64,000 nt of DNA from NCBI RefSeq assembly GCF_037392515.1, contig NC_090291.1, positions 26,150,001-26,214,000 on the forward strand, in the 5' to 3' direction. The notes under the pieces are model-generated. The model was not told where the DNA came from, ran no database searches, and saw nothing but the letters and a program-made list of their open reading frames with translations. The DNA comes from Haliotis asinina (taxonomy: Eukaryota; Mollusca; Gastropoda; Lepetellida; Haliotidae). This document shows positions 1-8,471 of this stretch, piece by piece; within the stretch, counting starts at the first letter, position 1, and each line of letters begins with the position of its first letter. The position numbers and the translations under genes are program-made.

Positions 1-3000
1 TAGGGTAGTTGCTGGTGTCAAATAAATCGAGGTGTTTTTTCATGTCCTCGTACACGTCCTCGGTTCGAATTTCCAACAGCAGGGAATCCGTGTCAGTGTA
101 CAGCACTTCACACCTGTCGCCGTACTGTTTCTTGAGCTCGTTGTAGTAAAAGTCGTACATCAGGTGTTTGGATAAATCGAGGATGCTCATCCCCACGTAA
201 ACAGGCCGGTTGAATTTTATGTGGCTTTTCTTCATGTGTAGGGCAACCAGGTTGTCTGTGAATATCTTACTACGGTTGAATGCCGGACTGGCTATCAATC
301 TCCTGAGCTTGTCTTCCTCACTCGACCGAACCAGCTTCACGGTCACGCGTTTCCTCAGGTTCTCCATAGTCTTACCAAACACCGAGTTGTTCATGAGCTT
401 GTAGAGATTTTTCTCAAAATCACTGGTGGCTTTTTTTCGTAGGTCTGTGTTCATTCTGATGTAGGGCTCCATCCATGGGCTCTGGTCGAACATGAGCACC
501 CTGTGTATTTTGGTCAGCCTCATACCCAACGACAGGTACAGCTGTAGGTTGCGATAGTGAACGATGTACTTGGTCTTATTCATTAAGTTAGGCACGAGTT
601 TTTCAACGTCTGTCACACGCCCACCTAACAAGTTATGTTGGTACTCAGACATCCAGTCTGGGTTAACCCTCATACGTTCGGGGGCCAGGGGGTAGCTGTT
701 GTGTGATGTGTGTAATTGCTTGGTATACTCTAAGTCAACCTCGAGGATATACCCTTTGTTCGAATCTGGTGCAACCCCCATAACATCAACGTGGGGTACC
801 CATTCGAATCCCCCTGTAGGTAGATACTGGCTCATGGCCCAGCCGTACAGGTTGTTTGCGTCGAGGTAGAGAATGTGATTGGTTGGCTTGTTAGGATCGT
901 AACCTTTCACGTATTGACTATTTGCTTTCGCGTATCGTTTGGATGCCATGGAAATCCCACCTCGCAAGCCTTTCTCAATGAATAGGTGCATGTCGTAATC
1001 TGTGAGCAATTCCAAATTAACTCCGGTCTTTTTAAGCAAGGCGTCCCACGACAGACCTGGGCTGGTGTAATACCATGCGGGGTCGAGTTTATACTGCTTG
1101 AAACACGTCCGCCTAAATGTCTCAAACGCGTCTGCTAACAGCAGTACATCTGTCCTCAAGTACAGGTCGTGATAATCACCCAGGTTCTTACAACCCAGTT
1201 TATTCCATACGTTAGTCGCGTGCGAGTAATCATCTCGTGAGACGGACGCCTCATTCAGCTTGCTATAAAAGCAGTCAATAGGGGGTAGTCTGGTCTCGGT
1301 GAACTTGACCCAACAATCCATGTACTCATAGGGGTACACACCCTTCCTCATAAGCAGGGGTCTAGTCTCGGCGTCTGTGTATCGATCGGTGATAGGGAAG
1401 GTATTGTTGGCCTTGACCAGACTGTCGAGTGACGACAGGAGGAACTGAAACGAGTCAATGAACCTAAGTCCGTTTAAGCTGAAGGAGATGTATCTCTCCA
1501 TGTTGTTGGGGATGCACGTTATATTACCATCGATTTTCGCGATGGCCTGCATGATCAAGTGTGAGTCGTACCCTCTCAAGTTGTGAAAGACAACGGGGAT
1601 GTTTATTGTCTTAGGGTTGATTTTAAGCTTGAGGTTGCACGCGCTGTGAGCGGCGCCTCTATACTTACCAGTTATGTGGCAGTGATCTCTCACCGAATCA
1701 CCGTTAAGTGGTGAGTCACACACGTGACAGTTAGTGCTACTAGCGTGAGCTAGCTTGTCGTCTTGGGTCAGACGCATGGGAGCGATTCTATACAATGCAT
1801 TCCTAATAATTTTTTCTTCCTCCTGCAAACACTTTAGAAACCTTTCAGCCGCGTCAGGGCCCCTATACACTACCGGAGCTTTCGTTTCCCCGTCACAACG
1901 GACGACAATGTATCCAAACCCACAGGCTTTATGTTCTTGTGTTTTGTGGGTGAAGGGAGCCTCGCCGGCGGCACCACTGGGGGAATCCCCACCCACAACT
2001 AAGGCTTCAAAGTCGGCGTATATGATATAAGGCACAGACATTTGGTTCTTGTGGTTACTGAATTTTAGGATTTTGTTATCTTCCTTAGGCATGTCGACTC
2101 GTATAGCCGTCTGCCCCACACCTTGGCAATCCTCCCGGTGGGATTCTAATAAATCAGCTCGACTGAAACCGTGTAGGCATCGTACACAAAAGTGTTTTTC
2201 CCCATCGTGTTTCGACTGGTCGTGCAACAACCGGCTGAGATGTTTTATCCACGTGTAGTGATACTTGTCACCTCGTTGGATCATGAATATATTGATAACT
2301 TGGCGATCCTTCACCGGGCTGACCCTGTGTACTATTGTTTTGTTACCTTCTTGTCCAAAGACATTTATAGCCAGATTATTCTGTTTTTCTACTTTAGTGA
2401 TCTGGGATATGGGGGTGGGTTCATCTATACCATCCCAGTTGAGCCCATCATCCTGAGGATAATTAGAAGGCCTGTTCGGATTAGTGTCAGCTGGAAATAA
2501 GGCTGACCTGATAGCAATCGTTTCAGGCAATTGTTTCCTCTATTCTTAACGTTTACTATGGCATGTTTGTTCCTATAGTAGGGAGGCAAGGCTAGGTATG
2601 ACCCGCCTCTGAACGGCACGTAGTTAGCTATGTCTAGAGAGACATTATCGATTTTATCTACAGCCCACACGGACCCCAAGTGTGTGTAGCGTTCTAGGTA
2701 TTCTCGTATCTGCTGAAAACTGGTATCGATTGATGCGTCAATGGTCTCTGTATGTGTGACGACCTCTTGTTGAGCTCGGAAGTAAGGCTGAACATATTCA
2801 GTGGTACTCCCAACCTGCTTATCGAGCGACATTTTCACTGTGATCTGAAACTTGATACTTCCTAGGTTATTTAGTTCCTGGTTGACCTTATCAGCTATCA
2901 GAGGCTTGATATCTGTAATGTCTATGTTTCTATCAACGTGCATGCGCCAACCTCTCAAATAGTTGCCTACAGCGCGCTCAGTGCACACGACCTGTAGGTC

Positions 3001-3330
3001 AATAGCTCTATTCTGTCGTAATAATTCTACAAGCTGTGGTTTTCTCATACGGGAATACCCGCCTAAACCCAAATCGTGTGCCTCGGCTTTCAGTTGTTTT
3101 ACAGTGGGAGGTTTTGCTACGGGGGCATGTGATAACAATGCGGTTAACCCGGCTCTCCCCAGGTTTGAATAACCCGTGTATCCAAGCTGTTTTGCTTGAG
3201 CTTTTAATTGTGTTACTGTAGGAGGGGCTTCTAAACCTAGTAATCTCAACAATGCTGACTTCCGCATTCGAGAATACCCGATCACACCTCTCTGTTTTGC
3301 GACCCGCTTCAGCTCGCGCACAGTAGTCAT
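1..3330 (-). pseudogene. polB: Protein-primed family B DNA polymerase (Polinton PolB), 3' end outside window, one frameshift
   Basis: Replicative polymerase of the element. From the N terminus there are three roughly 35-residue repeats resembling SAP/Rho-N folds (motif GYSRMRK), then a central domain, a Cys/His cluster, and an exonuclease with DFE at 2006-2014 and an NLRGYDSH motif near 1560-1590. The palm has DANNLYG (about 842-862), NSVFGKTMEN (about 362-391) and YTDTDSL (about 77-100). These motifs are in one frame, with no stop noticed from about 2518 to base 1. The N-terminal part lies in another frame, so a 1-2 base indel sits near 2515-2525; the short tail that follows it is out-of-frame translation. 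The start is placed at MTTVREL (3330), because copy 2 starts with the same residues; an ATG 24 bases upstream is less likely. The 3' end continues past the window. Confidence 0.9.
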
Positions 3331-3422
3331 AGTGTTTACACCTAAGAGAACCAATGTCTAATTGGTTCACAGTAAAGGGAGGTAACCCTTAAGTGGCTGT
3401 TTCACGCACTGTTGGATAACAT

Positions 3423-3686
3423 TTAATTGGAGTCTATCTTGAGCAGTCGCCTACGTTCTTTTATGTAGCCCTTTTTATTCTCGTAGATGAGTTGATGTCT
3501 GACTACGTTCGCTCTGTGAGCTTTACATAGACAGTAGTGCCCTTTAACCCCGATACCACACACAGAACACGTGTAGTTAGGACTTCCCATATGGAAACAA
3601 CAGAACCCCTGATTCCTGCATTTCCTACCACAGGCGTCGGTCTTCCCCATAAGTATGTATTCGCATCGGTATGGAGCGGGTCTCAT
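3423..3686 (-). CDS. Small Cys-rich, probably zinc-binding protein
   Basis: This 87-residue protein has about ten cysteines. They include two CxxC-type pairs around CGRKC and CSVCGIG and a GHYCLC stretch, followed by a basic, Lys/Arg-rich C terminus. The spacing suggests one or two zinc-binding knuckles. A decayed homologue lies in copy 2 (36,698-36,976) with the same CSVC-G-KGHY core and the same basic tail, so it is a conserved element gene and not a chance frame. It lies 93 bp upstream of the polymerase start on the same strand. The function is unknown; a nucleic-acid-binding or regulatory role would fit the size and charge but is inference. Confidence 0.7.
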   Translation of the reverse strand: MRPAPYRCEYILMGKTDACGRKCRNQGFCCFHMGSPNYTCSVCGIGVKGHYCLCKAHRANVVRHQLIYENKKGYIKERRRLLKIDSN

Positions 3687-3705
3687 GTTTACTTATATAG
3701 GTATT

Positions 3706-4131
3706 TTAATTTAATTGCTTCACAACCAACGCAGTAGCTGCTATACCCAACACTATGAAGACCAGTTCACGATTCATTTGTCCCTTGGATGGTGTGTAGT
3801 ACTGAGCGAGTGTGGGTTTATTTAGCGGTTCCAATTGTTTACCAGTTAGTAGGTAGTATTCTTTCATTGCTTCATCGACATCGTTGAATGTTTGAACGGC
3901 ATGGTTTTCACGCTGGAGTTGTTCGTTAATAAAATCGATCCTCTGGAGACGTTTTTTAGCGTACTCGGCCTGTGCTCTTTGTAATTTCTCAGTAGCGAGA
4001 TCGTGCCGCTTCCTTTCTTCCTGTATTTCAGCCGCGTGATCATCTCGTAGTTTCGAGAAGAGGAAATTACTCCCGGAAAATGCCAGGGCATTCACTAACG
4101 CCCCACCGACCATCATAGCTATCGTGGCCAT
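3706..4131 (-). CDS. Conserved element protein with coiled coil between two hydrophobic ends
   Basis: This 141-residue protein has a hydrophobic N terminus (about residues 3-25, rich in Ala, Gly, Met and Val). A charged helical section follows (about 30-75) with heptad-like spacing and many Glu, Lys and Gln, and the C terminus is hydrophobic (about 121-138). I recognise the style, including a stretch near FINEQLQRE followed by a DVDEAM segment, from uncharacterised proteins in other invertebrate Polinton-like elements, but no function is known to me. It sits 19 bp upstream of the Cys-rich gene and 7 bp downstream of the next gene, all on the minus strand, as in a transcription unit. A virion or membrane role is inference. 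Confidence 0.65.
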   Translation of the reverse strand: MATIAMMVGGALVNALAFSGSNFLFSKLRDDHAAEIQEERKRHDLATEKLQRAQAEYAKKRLQRIDFINEQLQRENHAVQTFNDVDEAMKEYYLLTGKQLEPLNKPTLAQYYTPSKGQMNRELVFIVLGIAATALVVKQLN

Positions 4132-4138
4132 CCTATAT

Positions 4139-4366
4139 TTATTTCATTATATTATCAGGTATTATTCCTTGTTTTACTAGGATGTCTTTTGTGGCCATCG
4201 CCATACCAAGGTTCATTATGAGCATACCCATATCCTGCAGGTTGAAATCTAGCTTGATAGTTGGTTGTTTAAGCACCATTTTAGTCAACTGAGCGTACCC
4301 TACGGCTAGACTGGCGACCACTGTGGCGTGGTATGCGTCGTTGACGAACGTTTTCCCCTCAGACAT
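4139..4366 (-). CDS. Small 75-residue membrane protein of the element
   Basis: The reading frame from the ATG at 4366 encodes a short protein. It has a hydrophobic segment near residues 12-30, a second one near 47-63, and ends KQGIIPDNIMK. The start is preceded by about 35 bp of nearly pure A/T, the look of the element's other gene starts. The same frame stays open upstream into the VPPT-repeat gene, so the ATG at 4366 could be an internal Met of a 202-residue protein. I prefer a separate gene, because the upstream translation through the AT-rich gap looks like non-coding DNA and because similar short proteins with a KQGI(I/L)P ending occur in related elements (from memory, not verified). Function unknown. 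Confidence 0.55.
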   Translation of the reverse strand: MSEGKTFVNDAYHATVVASLAVGYAQLTKMVLKQPTIKLDFNLQDMGMLIMNLGMAMATKDILVKQGIIPDNIMK

Positions 4367-4747
4367 TATGTATATGATATAAAATATTAAAATTATAACA
4401 TGATATGCGGGTCTACCGTGGGGGTGGGGGGGCTCACTGTTGGGTGGTGGCTCACTGTGGGAGGGTACCCCCACGTATAACAATGTTATAACCACGGCAG
4501 CAGTTACGCCTACAGCCAACAACAGTCGGGTTGGGTTGGTCACTTTATGTTGGTTACACCACCGTTTTTTACCGGCAGCTACTCTCTTAGGATTCTTCTG
4601 CCTGGTTACTGTAGGGGGTGTGGGGGGTACCCCCACTGAAGGGGTCTCCACCGTCACCTCGGGACTCACTGTTGGGGGTACCTCCACTGGGGTCTCCTCC
4701 ATCACTGTTGGGGGTACCTCCACTGGGGTTTCCTGTGCAGCATCCAT
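4139..4747 (-). CDS. VPPT-repeat single-pass membrane protein, reading frame open into the downstream gene
   Basis: The 202-codon frame starts at 4747. Residues 7-49 are Pro/Thr/Val-rich with repeated VEVPPT and GVPPT units, encoded by GGGGGTACC(C/T)CCACT-type DNA repeats. A basic patch (KNPKRVAAGKKRW) and a hydrophobic segment (about 75-93) follow, giving a likely one-pass membrane topology. From about residue 113 the sequence is Ile/Tyr-rich translation of an AT-rich gap, and residue 128 is the Met of the 75-residue protein. A natural stop near residue 110-120 may have been lost. Its 5' end overlaps the 3' end of the next gene by 161 bp in another frame, again over the repeat-rich section. 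Function unknown. Confidence 0.5.
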   Translation of the reverse strand: MDAAQETPVEVPPTVMEETPVEVPPTVSPEVTVETPSVGVPPTPPTVTRQKNPKRVAAGKKRWCNQHKVTNPTRLLLAVGVTAAVVITLLYVGVPSHSEPPPNSEPPHPHGRPAYHVIILIFYIIYIMSEGKTFVNDAYHATVVASLAVGYAQLTKMVLKQPTIKLDFNLQDMGMLIMNLGMAMATKDILVKQGIIPDNIMK

Positions 4748-5207
4748 CTATACTATTATTATTATTCTTTCTCTCAAATTGACAATGCTTTGCTGTGATA
4801 ATCGCCGCCGTCACTGGAGCCAACAACATACCATATTTGTGGTACAGCTCGCAGCTGATAGAGCTCACGGCGTGTTCGATAAAAGGGTCTTTATCTAGGT
4901 CCTCCCACAGGTAAAGTCGGCGCTCTGGTGGAATGGGAAGGAAGTATGACACAATACCGGTGTATATCTGGGTCATAGCCGATCCTATTGTCTTTGTCAT
5001 TTCTGCTCCGAGCCGGGACTCGTATCTAGCGTACAGCTTATCGATTTCTTCGGCTGACATTTTGTGAATTTTATCCGGAGTGTAGTCTCCAAAGTAATGT
5101 TTGGCTTTGCCACCAACAGCCAACGCCACCAGTTTCTCTCGCTTGTCATCAGTGGGGCCTGCCGTACCCCCAGGTACCAACTGTTCGAGCAATTCCTCAC
5201 ACTCCAT
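4587..5207 (-). CDS. Conserved helical protein of the element, unknown function
   Basis: The frame is open from 5315, but the ATG at 5207 is chosen. It follows an A/T-only stretch, as elsewhere in the element, and begins the acidic ME-C-EELLEQL segment. The 36 codons upstream are hydrophobic and could be a chance extension or a signal anchor. The conserved-looking core (about residues 50-145 from this start) contains RYESRLGAEM, a DPFIEHA motif, a CELYHKYG segment and LLAPVTAAIITAKH. Similar sequences occur in other invertebrate Polinton-like elements (from memory). The C-terminal third is a Gly/Pro/Thr low-complexity tail (GGTP repeats) made by the same GGGGTACC-type DNA repeats that encode VPPT in the overlapping gene. 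The true end may once have been earlier. Confidence 0.6.
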   Translation of the reverse strand: MECEELLEQLVPGGTAGPTDDKREKLVALAVGGKAKHYFGDYTPDKIHKMSAEEIDKLYARYESRLGAEMTKTIGSAMTQIYTGIVSYFLPIPPERRLYLWEDLDKDPFIEHAVSSISCELYHKYGMLLAPVTAAIITAKHCQFERKNNNNSIDGCCTGNPSGGTPNSDGGDPSGGTPNSESRGDGGDPFSGGTPHTPYSNQAEES

Positions 5208-5323
5208 CTTATAATATAACAAGTAAGATTTAGTTTTAACTATATAATACCCGATGCAGACAAAACACAGAGAAATGAAGGTTAAGTTGCACACGACAAA
5301 CACTTCGAATATCATAGCTATAT

Positions 5324-5377
5324 GCTTAGCTTTGCTTAGCTTTAGCTTAGCTTTACTTAGCTTTGCTTAGCTTTAGC
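5324..5377. repeat. Short tandem repeat (GCTTAGCTTT-type)
   Basis: About five imperfect copies of a 10-11 bp unit (CTTAGCTTTG/A) lie between the helical protein gene and the ATPase, ending inside the last codons of the ATPase frame. It could be a simple slippage array or a 3'-end/regulatory signal; nothing in the sequence decides this. Confidence 0.8.
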
Positions 5378-6017
5378 ATATTATATATGCTACTGGTTGG
5401 TCGGTCTTGAGCACGAGCTTAGCGTGTTTAGTTTCAGCGAGCTGTTTCTTCACCCGTTCCCGTTCTAATTTGCTCATCACATCGTTCTCTCTCAAACACT
5501 CCTCGAACGAATCCCTGTCCTTGCAGTGAAATAAGGCCACCCATCGCGTCTGCTCCCTGAGGTCTTTCAACACCGAATTGAACTTCTGCGTTAGCACCCA
5601 GATGCTGTGATTTGCATGCCGGCCGGAGAAGGCCAGGTACGATAGCATGTCTCATGTCTTTTTTGTTATCTCGCGATTAGCGCTGCAGTCGTCCAGTATA
5701 AACAGCGTCGGTTCCCCTTTAAATTTCTCGTGAAGAGCTTTCAACCAGTCCTGCAGGCGTGTTCCAGGGTCGATTTTGTGTACGTCCGGGTCCGTCATCA
5801 CCCAAGGTCGCGCGTACGTTTTATTCATGCTCAGAGTAGGGCACATGATAACGATGTTATCGAACACATCCTTGTAGTAACCCTCCAACATATCCAACAC
5901 GAAAACGGTCTTCCCACAGCCAGTCTGCCCGCACACTATGGCGCAGTGTGGGTCAGTGGGTAGTTGTGGGTACCCCCGGGTACCCCCACTAGTAGATGGC
6001 TTGCACGAATCTCCCAT
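5373..6017 (-). pseudogene. A32/FtsK-HerA-type genome-packaging ATPase, interrupted by one in-frame TGA
   Basis: The N-terminal half (5652-6017, 121 residues) has a Walker A motif GQTGCGKT (about residues 30-37) and a Walker B motif LFILDDC near residue 107. This is the arrangement of the packaging ATPases of Polintons, adintoviruses and related viruses. A TGA at 5652-5654 stops it. The same frame then continues for another 92 codons with an SYLAFSGRH segment and an SIWVLTQK segment typical of this family, so it is one gene with a nonsense change. TGA could derive from CGA by CpG deamination. The start lies 29 bp inside the 3' end of the capsid gene. Residues 8-20 lie over a GGGTACCCCCGGGTACCCCC microrepeat. 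In life it would power loading of DNA into the capsid. Confidence 0.85.
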
Positions 6018-7245
6018 TGTCTATATTAAGTTGCGCGTCCATAATAACGTACAGATATAATTTCAACTTACCAGCGGGTTGAGCCTTCTTAGTAATCTGG
6101 ATGGTTATCCCTTCGCTGCCATTATCTATACGGCGCCCGCTACCGTGCAGTTTATCATCATCCGTGGATCGCATGTCCAACCATAGGGCGTACTTGGTGG
6201 TCAGGTATTCACCGATCTGCACGGAGCCGAGGTCCAGGTCCTTTGTTATGTAATTCCCCACTGGTAGCTTTTTTATCTCATCCCACTGCTGGTGTGGTCT
6301 CATACCATGACTGAACAGCTGGTTTGGCACGCCCTCGATGGTCACTTCCACCTTTTCAATCTCGGGGTTGAAAAACTTCTCGCTGTTCCTCTGGAATGGC
6401 TCGTAATCCTCCACGGGGACGACCAGGATACCTTTCATCGATCGCGCCGGCACATTCAGGTTGATATTCCACACAGTGTCGCTCTTATCTCGCACGATTG
6501 ATCTATGCCTCAGTACGCGATCGTACAGGATAGCCATCTTCCCAGAGTACTGGCTTCGAACCTGCCTGGCCAGCTCCGGGCTAGTGACCATGTCGAACTC
6601 CAGAGAGATGTTGTCTATGGCATAACTGGCCTCATCACCGTTCGACGTAACCACTACTTTGCTATAGTCGTTAAACGTGAGCTCGTATTCGAGCCTATCA
6701 CCCAGTGCGGCCTGGTAAAACGGCGCGTGTCCCGTAAGCAACTCGAAGTCGAGCGGCACGCAGAATCGATTCCCGTATGCTCGAGCGATGGCCTTTTCAC
6801 CGTCCGATAGCTTGTCTAGCTGGTCTGGCGTGAAGACATACCCTATGCGCACCCGGGTTGATTTGCTGATACCCTGGTACACATCATTGACTCGTTCTCC
6901 CTCGCTTTTCCAGAGATCCTTGTAGCAGTGAAACACGTCGCTGTCGTCGATGCTCAGCACCTCGTTACCGCTGATCTTGACGGTCGTTTTCTTGATGATA
7001 GCTCGACCCACGTTCCGCACTAGCGCGCGTTTGTCGTTGTCGGAGGTCAACGTGATATTGAACGCCAGTCGAACAGTGCCTGGTACAATGAGGTCATTCT
7101 CACCAAGGTTTGGAAATCTAACCAGCAGAGTTTGATTCTGGTCTATCTTGCTGGGATTGTTGGTGATGGTCACCGACTGACGCACGGCTCTGGCTCCTAA
7201 TGGCTCTCTTAATCTTCTGAAAGGATCTAATTTTCTGCCGTACAT
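5989..7245 (-). CDS. Probable major capsid protein (double jelly-roll, Polinton/adintovirus hexon type)
   Basis: The 418-residue frame is intact. Its position next to the packaging ATPase, its length, its beta-rich composition and its motifs match Polinton-type capsid proteins. It has a short basic N terminus, then alternating hydrophobic beta segments, with a section near residues 285-320 reading FNPEIEKVEVTIEG and QLFSHGMRP. It ends in a beta-strand (KLKLYLYVIMDAQL) and a short tail. Hexon-like trimers of such proteins build the icosahedral shell. The start at 7245 directly follows an AT-rich divergent intergenic region, and no other Met gives a better N terminus. Identification is by pattern and context; a structure prediction would settle it. 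Confidence 0.8.
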   Translation of the reverse strand: MYGRKLDPFRRLREPLGARAVRQSVTITNNPSKIDQNQTLLVRFPNLGENDLIVPGTVRLAFNITLTSDNDKRALVRNVGRAIIKKTTVKISGNEVLSIDDSDVFHCYKDLWKSEGERVNDVYQGISKSTRVRIGYVFTPDQLDKLSDGEKAIARAYGNRFCVPLDFELLTGHAPFYQAALGDRLEYELTFNDYSKVVVTSNGDEASYAIDNISLEFDMVTSPELARQVRSQYSGKMAILYDRVLRHRSIVRDKSDTVWNINLNVPARSMKGILVVPVEDYEPFQRNSEKFFNPEIEKVEVTIEGVPNQLFSHGMRPHQQWDEIKKLPVGNYITKDLDLGSVQIGEYLTTKYALWLDMRSTDDDKLHGSGRRIDNGSEGITIQITKKAQPAGKLKLYLYVIMDAQLNIDNGRFVQAIY

Positions 7246-7283
7246 TATTATATATAAACGAAATATATTTTTAATACTAAATA
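7246..7283. promoter_or_regulatory. Divergent AT-rich promoter region between capsid and membrane-protein genes
   Basis: The 38-bp gap between the capsid gene (minus strand) and the 395-residue gene (plus strand) is about 90% A/T and contains TATATATAAA-like tracts readable on both strands. It has the same size and composition as the gap at 9647-9683. A promoter role is inferred from position and composition. Confidence 0.5.
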
Positions 7284-8471
7284 ATGGCTGAAGGCATACC
7301 TATGGATAATATGGGGGATGAGATTATGAATAATGAGTGGGATTATCCTAAGAATGATGCAGAGACCGAGCAGGAGACCTCATTCAGCCTACAGCCGGCT
7401 GTCGAGCAGGAGACCTCACCAAGGACCACACTCTTGAAGGACGCCGTCAACAAATTTTATGATGATTTAAAAAAAGATAAGAATTACGTAGAGCCGTTGG
7501 GGCGAGACTATAACAAGTTTACCCTCGACAAGGGTAAGCTGCGTTTGAAGGATCACCCGGGGATCGATCTCTTTCATCAAAAAACGAGAGAACCGCTTGC
7601 TTTATCAACATTGGCCGGTAGATATTATAATAGCTTTGTCCAAAATGAACTAGGTTTCACAGAGTACGGTGGCACGCGGCCTAAGATTCCCCCGAAGGCC
7701 CGTCAAGATCTGGAAGTCATCAGGGACGCCACATCGGTTCAAAACATGACTTATAATATTGAAAAGGTGTTGGTCGACTACGAGAACAAGCCCTTCCCTG
7801 GCCTCGAAACTACCTTTCGGGAACTGAAGGGGTTGGACCTGTTGATGCAAACCATTCATGGTCATCTCTGGAAAAGCACGGCCAAAGTGAGTGAGATAGA
7901 CGACAAAATCGCCTATGAAAAGAAAAAACTAGGTGAAACTGAGGACGAGTCTCTGAAAGCCACCATCGAGGAACGAATACGTACTTTGGAAGATGAAAGG
8001 CAGGTCTGGTTGGAAACAGCGTCCGGCTACAAAGAAAAGCTTCGATTCCAGACCAACCGTGTGCGGGAAACCATCAATCAAGTCCTCTACCGAGACACCA
8101 CGTTAGCAGACAGGATTCGGATATTGTTCCGGGAGCAAGGGATCACCATCGCCAGCATTCTGACTGCATTGGGTTTCATCATATCAACCCTGGTGGTGTC
8201 ACTGACAGGGGGTACTGTGGTGCCTGCCGGCGGCGGAACCCCAAGTGGCGGTGGAGGTGTTAAAGACTGGATAAAAAAACTCGGGGAAGGCCTAGCTAAA
8301 CTGGCTGGTAAAGCCGCCGAAGCCCTTCCCGGCATCCTGGGTAGCATCGTCTCGTGGTTGTTGAGCGCTCTGTCTAAAACTGCCATGTGGCTCAGTCAAA
8401 ACCTGTGGGCAGCCATCGTCGCCGTGGCGGGTCTGGTGTACGTAGCGGCTAAGAAATCTTTAACCAAATAA
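7284..8471 (+). CDS. Conserved element protein with coiled coil and hydrophobic, membrane-active-looking C terminus
   Basis: The 395-residue frame is intact. The N-terminal 50 residues are acidic, and residues about 50-200 form a mixed, probably helical domain. Residues about 205-265 are strongly charged and heptad-like (coiled coil). A DTTLADRIRILFREQG motif leads into a hydrophobic segment (about 289-312), a Gly-rich linker, and then Ala/Gly/Leu-rich amphipathic helices (about 330-365). A last hydrophobic stretch ends in AAKKSLTK. Uncharacterised proteins with the LADRIRxLFREQGIT motif are familiar from other invertebrate elements. The layout would suit a virion membrane-penetration or scaffold protein, which is inference. 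Its end overlaps the end of the convergent gene by 23 bp. Confidence 0.7.
   Translation: MAEGIPMDNMGDEIMNNEWDYPKNDAETEQETSFSLQPAVEQETSPRTTLLKDAVNKFYDDLKKDKNYVEPLGRDYNKFTLDKGKLRLKDHPGIDLFHQKTREPLALSTLAGRYYNSFVQNELGFTEYGGTRPKIPPKARQDLEVIRDATSVQNMTYNIEKVLVDYENKPFPGLETTFRELKGLDLLMQTIHGHLWKSTAKVSEIDDKIAYEKKKLGETEDESLKATIEERIRTLEDERQVWLETASGYKEKLRFQTNRVRETINQVLYRDTTLADRIRILFREQGITIASILTALGFIISTLVVSLTGGTVVPAGGGTPSGGGGVKDWIKKLGEGLAKLAGKAAEALPGILGSIVSWLLSALSKTAMWLSQNLWAAIVAVAGLVYVAAKKSLTK

Noticed and set aside
210..2258. Plus-strand frames of 60-100 codons across the polymerase
   Set aside because: They are antisense to a single long PolB frame with all family motifs, so they are shadows.
3008..3370. 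120-codon minus-strand frame overlapping the polymerase start
   Set aside because: Same DNA as the conserved N-terminal repeats in another frame; composition and motifs support only the PolB frame.
5652..5654. TGA in the ATPase as a possible selenocysteine or readthrough codon
   Set aside because: No supporting structure is visible, the position is not a known active-site residue, and the element carries other inactivating changes; a nonsense change is simpler.
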